Shown here in pieces: positions 28,627 to 37,900 of a stretch of 40,518 nucleotides of DNA. Where the stretch lies: contig JAFYYV010000054.1 of assembly GCA_017557405.1 (NCBI GenBank), positions 1 through 40,518 on the forward strand. The letters are read 5' to 3'. The notes below the pieces were generated by a model. The model did not search any database. It had not been told where the DNA came from and saw nothing but the letters and a program-made list of their open reading frames with translations. Numbering within the stretch: the first letter of the stretch is position 1; each line of letters starts with the position of its first letter. This DNA comes from Prevotella sp. (GTDB taxonomy: Bacteria > Bacteroidota > Bacteroidia > Bacteroidales > Bacteroidaceae). The position numbers and the translations under genes are program-made.

Positions 28627-31515
28627 ATGAAAAGCAGAATAGCAAACCTTGTAATGGCTTTGTTCGCGATGGTTAGTGCGACCGCCCAAAATCCATTCGT
28701 GCAGACATGGTTTACCAGCGACCCGGCTCCCATGGTGCACGACGGCACGTTGTATGTATATACAGGACATGACGAAGACGGTGCCGACTTCTTCTGGATG
28801 CAAGAGTGGCGTGTCTATTCCACGCAGGACATGGTGAACTGGACCGATCATGGTTCTCCTTTGGCTTTGGAGAGTTTCTCATGGGCAGACGACCGTGCAT
28901 GGGCCAGCCAATGCATTGAACGCAATGGCAAGTTCTATTGGTATATTTGTGCCCACTCCCGACTTTCAAGGGGCATGGCCATCGGTGTAGCTGTTAGTGA
29001 CTCGCCTACCGGTCCCTTCCGCGATGCCATTGGGAAACCACTCTATGAAAATGGTTCTTGGGATCACATCGACCCCACGGTGATGATAGACGATGATGGT
29101 CAGGCATGGCTTTATTGGGGCAATCCCCGCATCTATTGCGTGAAACTGAAGGAGGACATGATTAGTCTCGATGGCGAAGTGTTCAACTTGGAGATGACCG
29201 AGGAAGGTTTTGGTGCGCCCGACATGAACAAGCGCGAGCGTGGCAAGAAGTATAAGGATGTCTATACGGAAGGTCCTTGGATTATGAAGAAGCCTCAGAT
29301 GGCTAATGCCGATGTTAAGAAGGGTAAGGCAACTAATGGCTATTATCTCCTCTATGCGGCAGGCGGTGTGCCTGAGCATCTCGCTTATTCGGAGGCACCT
29401 ACACCCACAGGTCCTTGGACCTACAAGGGAACCATCATGCCAGAAGGTGGCACGGGCTCGTTCACCAATCATTGTGGTTACGAAAGTTTCAAAGGTCATG
29501 ACTATTTCTTCTACCATACCGGAAAACTGCCAGGTGGTGGTGGCTTCGGTCGTAGCGTGGCTGTGGAGGAGTTCAAGTTCAATCCTGATGGCACCTTCCC
29601 AACCATCCTGCCGACAGACGAGGGAGTGAAGCCCGTAGCTGAGTTCGACCCCTTCCGCAAGGTAGAAGCCGAAACGATGGCTTTCTCAAAAGGTATAAAA
29701 ACCGAACAGAATGAACAAGTGGGAGTCTATGTGACCGATATCCACAATGGCGATTATATCAAACTGCAAAATGTCTGTTTTGGCAATAAAACACCCCGCA
29801 CATTTACAGCCCGCGTGGCTAGTGGATTGCGAGGTGGACAAATAGAGGTGCGTCTCGACAGCGTGGGAGGTCGTCTGCTTGGCACACTCGATGTTCCCGC
29901 CACAGGTGGATGGGAGAATTGGCAGACCATTACCATCGATTTGAATTACTCTACTATTACAGACCTGAACTCGCCTCACCGTACCATTTCCGGACTTAAC
30001 CTGCCTGAGGCCACAGACCTTTATTTTGTCTTCACGGGTCGCAAAGGACCGAAACTCTTCAATTTCGACTGGTGGGAGATGCGCGGATTGGAGCAGGTTA
30101 ACATGCCGTTGTTCCAAACCAAGTACACCGCGGACCCCTCACCGATGGTCGTTGGCGACACCTTATTTTTATATACTTCGCACGATGCTTCTCCTGAAGA
30201 CATTCCCGACCTGAACGAAAAGAACTCTGCTGGATTCTTCATGTACGACTGGCTTTTGTGGTCAACTACCGATATGGTCAACTGGACAGAGCATGGAGCT
30301 GTAGCTTCTTTGAAGGATTTTTCATGGCGTAGTCGTGAGAATGGCGCATGGGCCATACAGACAGTCGAGCGCAATGGTAAGTACTATCTCTATGCTCCGC
30401 TTCATGGTCATGGCATTGGAGTTCTTGTCGCTGATTCACCCTATGGACCTTTCAAGGATCCACTTGGTGAGCCATTGGTATGGCAGAAAGAACATTGGGA
30501 TGACATCGACCCCTCTGTGTTCGTCGATGATGATGGCCAGGCCTATATGTACTGGGGTAACCCCCATGTCTATTATGTTAAACTCAATGAGGATATGATC
30601 TCTACCAAGGGCGACATTTATGTACTCAATCCACAGGATGGTATCATGCGTCCTGTTAAGGAGGAAGGTGCCAAGATTAATCTTCGCGCTCCCTGGAGTC
30701 AGAAAGCCAATTGGGCCGTGCAACACTATCAAGAAGGACCTTGGTTCTACAAGCGCAACGGCCACTACTACCTCGGCTTTGCCTCTACTTGTTGTCCTGA
30801 GGCTCTGGGCTATGCCATGAGTGACTCTCCCACAGGCCCTTGGGTGGAAAAAGGTTATATCATGCGTCCTACAGAGCGCGACCGCGGTAATCATCCTGGC
30901 ATCTGCGACTTCAAGGGTCATTCCTATGTCTTCGGACAGAACTATGACCTGATGCACCTTGAGACCTTCGTGCACCATGAGCGTCGTAGTGTTTCGGCAC
31001 AAGAGATCCATTATAATGCCGACGGAACCATCCAGGAGATTCCCTATTGGCTTGACCAGCAACCCATGAAGCAACTTCAAAATCTCAATCCATACAAGCG
31101 AGTGGAGGCAGAGACTATGGCTTGGGGATTTGGATTGAAGTCGGCAAAGATGGGAATCCCCAACACAGGCGTTGTGGCTGATATGCCTGAATCGGTAGGC
31201 TATCGTAACATGTATGTGACAGACATCAACGATGGTGAATATATCAAGTTGCGTGGTGTCGATTTCGGTAAGGGCGCCAAGCAGTTCAATATTACAGCTG
31301 CAGCTACAGGAGGTGCCACCATTACATTGCATCTTGATAGTCAGGACGGACCTATTGTCGGAACAGTCGTCATATCAAAGACCTCAAATGGTCAAGACTT
31401 CAAATATCGTTCGTTTGGTTCGAAAGTAAAGAATGCCACAGGCGTTCATGACCTATATCTATGTTTCAGCAAAGCTACCGACGAGGTACGTCTCGATTGG
31501 TGGTCATTTAAATAA
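28627..31515 (+). CDS. duplicated GH43-CBM6 enzyme (two full modules)
   Basis: A 962-residue secreted protein built as two copies of GH43 plus CBM6-like domain. Signal peptide to about residue 21 (SATAQ). Copy 1: GH43 (about 24-335) with base Asp32 (TSDPAPM), modulator Asp149 (HIDPTVMIDDD) and acid Glu215 (YTEGPW); CBM6-like domain (about 345-487, KVEAETMAF, YVTDIHNGDYIKL, FDWWEM). Copy 2: GH43 (about 493-805) with Asp503 (TADPSPM), Asp628 (DIDPSVFVDDD) and Glu703 (YQEGPW); CBM6-like domain (about 818-962, RVEAETMAW, YVTDINDGEYIKL, LDWWSF). Both active sites look intact. Likely arabinofuranosidase or xylosidase on decorated xylan. The L-galactose genes follow 71 nt later. Confidence 0.9.
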   Translation: MKSRIANLVMALFAMVSATAQNPFVQTWFTSDPAPMVHDGTLYVYTGHDEDGADFFWMQEWRVYSTQDMVNWTDHGSPLALESFSWADDRAWASQCIERNGKFYWYICAHSRLSRGMAIGVAVSDSPTGPFRDAIGKPLYENGSWDHIDPTVMIDDDGQAWLYWGNPRIYCVKLKEDMISLDGEVFNLEMTEEGFGAPDMNKRERGKKYKDVYTEGPWIMKKPQMANADVKKGKATNGYYLLYAAGGVPEHLAYSEAPTPTGPWTYKGTIMPEGGTGSFTNHCGYESFKGHDYFFYHTGKLPGGGGFGRSVAVEEFKFNPDGTFPTILPTDEGVKPVAEFDPFRKVEAETMAFSKGIKTEQNEQVGVYVTDIHNGDYIKLQNVCFGNKTPRTFTARVASGLRGGQIEVRLDSVGGRLLGTLDVPATGGWENWQTITIDLNYSTITDLNSPHRTISGLNLPEATDLYFVFTGRKGPKLFNFDWWEMRGLEQVNMPLFQTKYTADPSPMVVGDTLFLYTSHDASPEDIPDLNEKNSAGFFMYDWLLWSTTDMVNWTEHGAVASLKDFSWRSRENGAWAIQTVERNGKYYLYAPLHGHGIGVLVADSPYGPFKDPLGEPLVWQKEHWDDIDPSVFVDDDGQAYMYWGNPHVYYVKLNEDMISTKGDIYVLNPQDGIMRPVKEEGAKINLRAPWSQKANWAVQHYQEGPWFYKRNGHYYLGFASTCCPEALGYAMSDSPTGPWVEKGYIMRPTERDRGNHPGICDFKGHSYVFGQNYDLMHLETFVHHERRSVSAQEIHYNADGTIQEIPYWLDQQPMKQLQNLNPYKRVEAETMAWGFGLKSAKMGIPNTGVVADMPESVGYRNMYVTDINDGEYIKLRGVDFGKGAKQFNITAAATGGATITLHLDSQDGPIVGTVVISKTSNGQDFKYRSFGSKVKNATGVHDLYLCFSKATDEVRLDWWSFK

Positions 31516-31586
31516 TAGAGTTGTTTCTAATTCTTCATCTATAATCTTTCATCTGTAGTTATAATCTTTAATTTAGCGAAGCGAAA

Positions 31587-32537
31587 ATGGTTTACAACGA
31601 AATAGGAAAAACAGGAATGCGGGTGTCCAGCCTTGGTTTTGGAGCATCATCTTTGGGGGGTGTGTTCCATAGTATCCACGAAGAAGAGGGCATTCGTGCC
31701 GTATCCGTGGCTTTGGATAACGGAATCAATTTCATTGATGTGTCACCCTACTATGGTCATTTGAAAGCGGAGATTGTTCTCGGAAAAGCGTTGAAGAATA
31801 TACCACGCGACAAGTATTTCCTCTCCACCAAGGTGGGAAGATACGGGGCTGACGGAGTCAACACTTGGGACTATTCCGCAAGTCGTGCCACAGAGAGTGT
31901 CTATGAGAGCATGAAACGACTCAACGTGGATTACATCGACCTCATCAATGTTCACGACATCGAGTTCCAAGCTGGAATGGAAGGTGGACTGCAAAAAGTG
32001 GTTGATGAGACGTTGCCTGCTTTGGTGGAGCTGCGGAAGAAAGGTGTTGTGGGGCATGTTGGTATTACCGACTTGCAACCCGAAAACCTCCGTTGGGTCA
32101 TTGAGCATGCCGAGCCAGGTACCGTGGAAAGTGTGTTGAACTTCTGTCACTATTGCCTCAACGATACCTTGCTGACGGAGTATCTCGACTTCTTCGAGCA
32201 ACATAATGTGGGCGTCATCAATGCCTCGCCTTTGTCCATGGGATTGCTCTCTATGCGTGGTGCACCTGATTGGCATCCTGCCCCCAAGGCGCTTAAGGAG
32301 GCCTGTGCGCGTGCTGCTGCCCATTGCCAACGGAAAGGCTACTCCATAGAGAAACTTGCCATTCAGTATTCTATTGGTCTTAGTCCGCGCATAGCAACGA
32401 CACTCTTCAGTAGTGCCAATCCGCAGAATGTGTTGAAGAACATTCAATATGCGAACGAACCGATGGATGAAGAACTCGTCAAAGAGGTTCAAGACATCAT
32501 AGGTGATCAAATGGGTGTGAGATGGAGAAACTCATAG
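31587..32537 (+). CDS. aldo/keto reductase, L-galactose dehydrogenase-like
   Basis: A 316-residue cytoplasmic aldo/keto reductase with the catalytic tetrad Asp51 and Tyr56 (FIDVSPYYG), Lys82 (STKVG) and His123 (INVHDIEF). It fits the L-galactose / L-fucose 1-dehydrogenase branch, which oxidises the sugar C1 to a lactone with NAD(P). The next two genes are a lactonase-type amidohydrolase and a zinc dehydrogenase. The three together match the L-galactose to D-tagaturonate pathway described in Bacteroides vulgatus (Bvu0219, Bvu0220, Bvu0222). L-fucose or D-arabinose use is the alternative. The gene overlaps the next one by 16 nt. No separate consensus promoter is visible, so it may be read from the GH43-CBM6 promoter. 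Confidence 0.85.
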   Translation: MVYNEIGKTGMRVSSLGFGASSLGGVFHSIHEEEGIRAVSVALDNGINFIDVSPYYGHLKAEIVLGKALKNIPRDKYFLSTKVGRYGADGVNTWDYSASRATESVYESMKRLNVDYIDLINVHDIEFQAGMEGGLQKVVDETLPALVELRKKGVVGHVGITDLQPENLRWVIEHAEPGTVESVLNFCHYCLNDTLLTEYLDFFEQHNVGVINASPLSMGLLSMRGAPDWHPAPKALKEACARAAAHCQRKGYSIEKLAIQYSIGLSPRIATTLFSSANPQNVLKNIQYANEPMDEELVKEVQDIIGDQMGVRWRNS

Positions 32538-33454
32538 ACGCTCATAGCCATCTCTGGCTCCGACAAGACACCTCGTGGAACGGGAAACCTATCCGGACAA
32601 CACAAAATGGCCGTTCCATCTTCCTCGGAGAAGAGGTGCAGATGCTACCGCCCTTCATGATTGATGGGCGTAACACGGCAGAGGTGTTTCTTTCTTGCAT
32701 GGACTATGCGCAGGTATCTGCTGCCGTCGTCGTGCAGGAATTCATCGACGGAATACAAAACGATTATCTTGCAGAAGTTCAGCGTCGGTATGGTGGTCGG
32801 CTTCTTGTTTGTGGTATGGCTGATTACCTGCGCCCTGGATACTACGAACAAGTCGAAACGCTCATCCAGCAAGGTTTCAAAGGTATAGCCATCCCTGGCC
32901 ATCGCCTCAATGGGGCTTCCCTCACCAGCGACGAGATGATGCGTATGTTCCATTTAATGGAACAAAACGATGTATTCCTTTCCATCACCCTTGCCGATGG
33001 TGACGAACAGGTGGCACAGATGCACGAGGTCATTACTGAATGCCCACGTTTAAGAATCGCTATCGGACATTTTGGTATGGCCAACCCTCCACAGACTCCA
33101 CCATGGGAGAACCCCAGTTGGCGCGACCAAATCCTTTTGGCTCGTAATGAAAATGTCATGATAGAGTCGGGAGGCATTACATGGCTCTACAACTCCGAGT
33201 TCTATCCGTTCCCCTCAGCCATCCGTGCCATCCGCGAAACCGCTGACCTCGTGGGAATAGAACGACTCATGTGGGGTAGTGACTATCCGCGTACCATCAC
33301 CGCCATCACCTATCGCATGTCATACGACTTTGTCTTGAAGTCGTCCGAACTTACTGAGCGTGACAAGAACCTGTTCCTCGGTGACAATGCCCGTCGTTTC
33401 TATGGCTTCACAAATCTCGTTGACCTGCCATACATCAAGAATATGAGTGAATAA
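32522..33454 (+). CDS. amidohydrolase_2 family sugar lactonase-like
   Basis: A 310-residue TIM-barrel protein of the amidohydrolase_2 group (COG3618-like). Metal ligands: DAHSHLW near the N terminus (His8, His10), a later His in IAIGHFGMANPP, and Asp in LMWGSDYPRT (about residue 258). Relatives hydrolyse sugar lactones; others are decarboxylases. Sitting between a sugar dehydrogenase and a zinc-dependent polyol dehydrogenase, it should open the lactone made by the former, giving L-galactonate in the proposed pathway. Its start lies 16 nt inside the preceding gene, a sign of coupled translation. No signal peptide. Confidence 0.82.
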   Translation: MEKLIDAHSHLWLRQDTSWNGKPIRTTQNGRSIFLGEEVQMLPPFMIDGRNTAEVFLSCMDYAQVSAAVVVQEFIDGIQNDYLAEVQRRYGGRLLVCGMADYLRPGYYEQVETLIQQGFKGIAIPGHRLNGASLTSDEMMRMFHLMEQNDVFLSITLADGDEQVAQMHEVITECPRLRIAIGHFGMANPPQTPPWENPSWRDQILLARNENVMIESGGITWLYNSEFYPFPSAIRAIRETADLVGIERLMWGSDYPRTITAITYRMSYDFVLKSSELTERDKNLFLGDNARRFYGFTNLVDLPYIKNMSE

Positions 33455-33517
33455 ACTAAGCCATTCACTCCCCTATAAACATTTTAAAATAAGTTGAGTA
33501 TACGAAATAATAATGAT

Positions 33518-34564
33518 ATGAAAGCAATACAAATTCCTGCCACTGGGCAGATGACAGTTGTCGATATTCCGTCACTATACTCCTCCCCTACGGGGGGAGG
33601 TTGGGAGGGGGCTCCTAATGAAGTTCTCCTCCGCATGCAATATGTAGGTTTCTGCGGTTCCGACCTCAGTACCTATCTCGGTAAGAACCCAATGGTGAAC
33701 ATGCCCGTCATTCCCGGCCACGAGGTCGGTGCCGTCATCGAACAGGTGGGCGAGCAGGTGCCTGAAGGGCTGAAGCCAGGTATGGTTGTCACCGTCAATC
33801 CTTATACCAATTGTGGTAAATGTGCTTCGTGTCGCAATGGGCGTGTCAATGCCTGCCAACACAATGAGACGCTTGGTGTGCAACGTAATGGCGCCATGCG
33901 CGAGCTGATGGTTCTCCCTTGGGAGAAAGTGATTCCCGCAGGCCAACTCTCACCCCGCACTTGTGCCCTCATCGAGCCTATGAGTGTGGGCTTCCATGCT
34001 GTCAGCCGTGCACAGGTTACTGATATCGATGTGGTGATGGTCATTGGATGTGGAATGGTAGGAATGGGAGCCATTGTCCGTGCTGCCCAGCGTGGTGCGA
34101 CAGTCATAGCTGCCGACATCGATGACCAGAAGCTGGCACTTGCCCAACAGATGGGAGCCGCCTATGCTGTTAACACCCTCTCAGAAGATGTTCATGCCCG
34201 ACTCCTCGACATCACGTCGGGTTTCGGACCTGATGTCATCATCGAAGCCGTAGGCAGTCCCATCACCTATCAGATGGCTGTCAACGAGGTGGCCTTCACG
34301 GGTCGCGTCATCTGCATTGGCTATGCCAAGACCGAAGTGTCGTTCCAGACAAAGTTCTTTGTGCAGAAGGAACTCGACATCCGTGGTTCGCGCAACGCAC
34401 AGCCTAGCGACTTCCGTGCAGTCATTCGTTATCTCGAGCGGGCCACCTGTCCCATCGACCAGCTCATCAGCCGTGTCGTCAAGCCCGAAGAAGCCGCCCA
34501 AGCCATGCAGCAGTGGGCAGAGCAACCCGGCAAAGTTTTCCGTATCCTCGTGGATTTCACGTAA
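33518..34564 (+). CDS. zinc alcohol dehydrogenase, L-galactonate dehydrogenase-like
   Basis: A 348-residue medium-chain dehydrogenase. Catalytic zinc region GFCGSDLSTY and PGHEVGAVIE (Cys, His, Glu); structural zinc cysteines in NCGKCASCRNGRVNAC; IEPMSVGFHAV; Rossmann fold VIGCGMVGMGA with ADID at the second strand, favouring NAD. Context suggests oxidation of L-galactonate to D-tagaturonate, the last step of the L-galactose route; L-gulonate or galactitol dehydrogenase are alternatives. A longer frame starts at a TTG (33494), but the ATG at 33518 begins the conserved MKAIQI. Residues 19-32 (about SLYSSPTGGGWEGA) are an extra peptide encoded by a G/C-rich palindromic element, placed in a surface loop before the conserved NEVLL. 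Confidence 0.85.
   Translation: MKAIQIPATGQMTVVDIPSLYSSPTGGGWEGAPNEVLLRMQYVGFCGSDLSTYLGKNPMVNMPVIPGHEVGAVIEQVGEQVPEGLKPGMVVTVNPYTNCGKCASCRNGRVNACQHNETLGVQRNGAMRELMVLPWEKVIPAGQLSPRTCALIEPMSVGFHAVSRAQVTDIDVVMVIGCGMVGMGAIVRAAQRGATVIAADIDDQKLALAQQMGAAYAVNTLSEDVHARLLDITSGFGPDVIIEAVGSPITYQMAVNEVAFTGRVICIGYAKTEVSFQTKFFVQKELDIRGSRNAQPSDFRAVIRYLERATCPIDQLISRVVKPEEAAQAMQQWAEQPGKVFRILVDFT
33572..33613. repeat. palindromic repeat inserted in frame in the dehydrogenase gene
   Basis: CCTCCCC (33582-33588) and GGGGAGG (33594-33600) form a hairpin. It is followed by TTGGGAGGGGGCT. The stretch is strongly G/C-skewed against its neighbours and adds about 14 residues to an otherwise conserved N terminus without breaking the frame. 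Confidence 0.65.
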
Positions 34565-34616
34565 TTATTGAAGTATAAGGGGCATAAAGTACCTCTAATC
34601 CCTTGGTTCCGTTTTC

Positions 34617-34678
34617 GTACATGCCACTTGTATCGTTAGTACATGTGGCATGTACTGTTAGTACAGATGGCATGTACT
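34617..34678. repeat. inverted and direct GTACATGCCAC repeats
   Basis: GTACATGCCACTTGTA (34617-34632) faces TACATGTGGCATGTAC (34640-34655) with 15 of 16 complementary positions. A 22-bp direct repeat GTTAGTACATGTGGCATGTACT (34635-34656) recurs at 34657-34678 with two changes. It lies 50 nt after the dehydrogenase and may help end that transcript. Confidence 0.85.
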
Positions 34679-34731
34679 AATTATGGTATATGTGGTATTC
34701 CTTGGTGTGTTTGTATCATCATGTTCTTCCC

Positions 34732-34788
34732 ATGTAACAAATATGGGTGCGTTACAAAAAGAAAGATTTTTGAGATATGTAACAAATA
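34732..34788. repeat. 12-bp direct repeat ATGTAACAAATA
   Basis: Perfect copies at 34732-34743 and 34777-34788, 45 bp apart, upstream of the giant secreted protein gene. Possibly paired protein-binding sites. The remainder of 34565-34994 is AT-rich with only the -7 box at 34910. Confidence 0.7.
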
Positions 34789-34909
34789 CACTTATTTTTA
34801 TGTTCATTACCTTTGTCGCCGTTAATCGTTGAGAGCCGAAAATGCTTAAAAATGACGAGGTTCTTGAATTTTTAACATACGAAAGTGACATGTTTTAATA
34901 AAATTTATG

Positions 34910-34917
34910 TAACTTTG
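34910..34917 (+). promoter_or_regulatory. -7 box of the giant surface protein gene
   Basis: TAACTTTG matches TAnnTTTG. There is no TTTG at -33. The leader to the ATG at 34995 is about 75 nt. Confidence 0.5.
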
Positions 34918-34994
34918 CACCCGATTTCCGCTATTGCTAATTCTTGTAGAATAAAATAATCAAAAAAAATAACACTTAAATACTTTAAAACGTA

Positions 34995-37900
34995 ATGAAA
35001 AGGTCTACTATTCCGTTAGGAAAAAACTTCGGCAGCAAGGCTCTGTCGAGTCTTCGTATGATTCTTTTTTCTGCATCCCACACAAGGATGCTCCTCTCGT
35101 TTGCCATGCTGGTCATGATGGTGCTATTGCCGCAAGGGGTGAAGGCTGAAACCATAACGACTTCTTATGATTTCAATTTCTCACAGAGTGACAACAAAAC
35201 TATTACTTGGTCAGAAGAAACTGAAAGTGGGTGCACTTTTTTCGAGACAGTTGGTGGCAGTACCAATTATACAAGATTTGCCACTCAGGGGACAAACTGG
35301 AACCTTACAACGAAAGCAGGTCTTTACTCCGGAGATTCTGGCGGACGTAATTTTATAGTAAAAAATTTGTATGCGGGAGATGTTGTAACTTTCAATGTTT
35401 CCACAAATGCTTCTTATGGAACAGATGTTGCAATTGTTTCTAATGGTACAAAAAACGGCAACTCATTTACCGTAACATCAAAAGGGTCGTTAGTTGTAAC
35501 CATTCCAAGAAATTCTTTTATTACTAGCATCACCATCCAGCACGAAACTAGCGAAGCATGGGGTTATGACCCTGCCATTGAGACTTATGACCTTTACTAT
35601 AATACTGACGGCATCCAGTCCAACAATCTTAAGCCTGCTGGCTTCAACTTGGACTATGACGATTATGAAGCACAATATCTGACCAATCTCAGTTCTGGCT
35701 TGGCTCTCAACGACAGAGTTGCTATCAGCCAGGTGAATAATGAAGGAAATAAGATTACTCCTTGGGAGATTGACCACGGATTTAAATCCAAGTGGGCTTG
35801 GCACAATATCAGTATCACCAACTTGGTGGAAGGTGACCGTGTTGTCATCACCTGGATGGGAAGTGCTAAATTCTCCAGCAAAGCAGAGCAAACGGCTTAC
35901 AACGGCTGTGCAGCTTTCAAAGATGTTGAGAACAATGGAGATTTTGACGAGGGGCAAGACACACAGATCAGTCTCGGAATGTCATTAGATGCAAAAACCA
36001 CTCGTTGGGATTATAATGCCAACGCAAATATTTATACCAGTTATCCATACGTCATTACAGAAGACGGCCATCTTGATATCGCACTAGCTGCAGATTCAAA
36101 AATTGTAAAGGTTGTTATCTATGCCGACCATCAGGCAGAGATGGTGGATAGGGATAATGAACTCGGTACAAGCACCTCTTATTTCAATACTACTGGACAG
36201 TTGGAGGCCAAGCACCATATCGTGCCTGGCGGCCTGCATGTGTACATTGGCAACGATAATGATGCTGAACATGCTGAGGTGGTTATGTCTGACAAAGGTC
36301 CCGTTTCTTTCATCTACGACCATATTAATGATGATTTTTCGCACCACTACAAGATGGCAAGACTGAGTGGGTGGGGTAGATTTAACGTATGGGATGACCT
36401 TCCTGCAACTGGAACCTTCTACAAGTTTGTCCCTGAAGTAAGTGGAAAAATGTGGGTGAAGTTCAAGGCTTCCAGTGTAAATTATAGAGACTATGGCAAA
36501 GCAGGTAATGCTACTGTAGACGATAATGGGACACCGAACGAAGTAACGAACACGGTCAGTTGTCCATATTATCTGATGGTGGCTAATGATAACAATAAAC
36601 CTACGCAAGTAGAGTGTCACAATTACTCAAATGGAGCTGATGGTTATTTCGGCAACGATACCGGCAATCCTACCACAGGACAAGATAAAGGTATAAACGT
36701 GGAAAGAGGGAAGACTTACTATCTGTATGGATGGTGGGATCTTAATGACAACGGAAGTGTGCTTGACGATGTTAATAATCACGCTTGCGGTATCGCCGAA
36801 CTTCTTGAAGTTACCTTCCTCCCCAACCAGATGGTAGAACCGCTTGCCAAGTGGGTGGAAACAAGAACAACTTCAGATGGTGAATTGGCTACAGTAAAAG
36901 GCTATAATACTGTTCGTGTCAAGAAAAAGTCTTCTAACATCGCTTCCTGCGAGCCTTATATTGAGGGCGGTAAACTAAAAATCAGGAACATCACCTTCGT
37001 TGATGAAAACAAGGGTGGCGGCACCATCTTGATTAAGATTGGCGACCCCAACATCGATGGTGACCCTGTATTTGCTTATACCATTGCCTACGATGCTGGT
37101 TACAACGAGCAAACATTAGGTCAAGATGGAAATGGCAAAACAATTAAGAGAAGCGAAGGCCACACATGGAACTTCTCTGAAAATCCCCTGAAAGCCTTGA
37201 AGTGGAACAACAAGAACTCAGAGGCTGACGTTGTTGATTTCGGAACCTATTTCAATGACTTTGCTAATGCTACTAAGGATGAGAATACTGGTATTCCTAC
37301 AAATGGTGTCAACGATCAATCATTCCTTTATTATGAAACAGACACAAAGGGCGACTGGACCTTCAACTACCGTGTGAAGAAAAACGGTCAGTTCCATGAT
37401 CCCCGTTTCCTCAACAACTGGGACATGGAAGGTGATAATGCCGACATGATGTGGGATACTGAGGGTATCATCATCAACGCTGGTTCTACACAGAGCTGTA
37501 TCTTTAATGAGTTTGGAGATGGAAACATCCATTCTTCTAATGCAGATCCAGACCGCTATGTTGGCTTCCTTGAAGGAGGTGAGTTCATCATCCCACAGTT
37601 GAAAAAAGACGATCGTGTGATTATCTATATGGGTAGTGGTGAAGGTAGTGGTTCTGGCGCTATGGAGTTCAATATCACCAATGCTCTTGACGCCATGCAC
37701 AATCCTATTGCCTCCACCGATAGCTATCATGCTGGTGGTTCGATGTGGAATAATGACCATAGCGATCTATACTACCGTGGCTGCTACCACTTCTTCGCTG
37801 CGGCTGACGGTGACATGAAGTTTAAGATGTCTGGTGGTTCGATGTGTAAACTCTACAGCATCAAGATTTACCGCGGTGAGCGTGAAGAAACCAATGCTGT

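Noticed and set aside
34643-34825. 60-residue open frame in the gap before the giant protein
   Set aside because: It covers the direct repeats, has no ribosome-binding site and has atypical composition.
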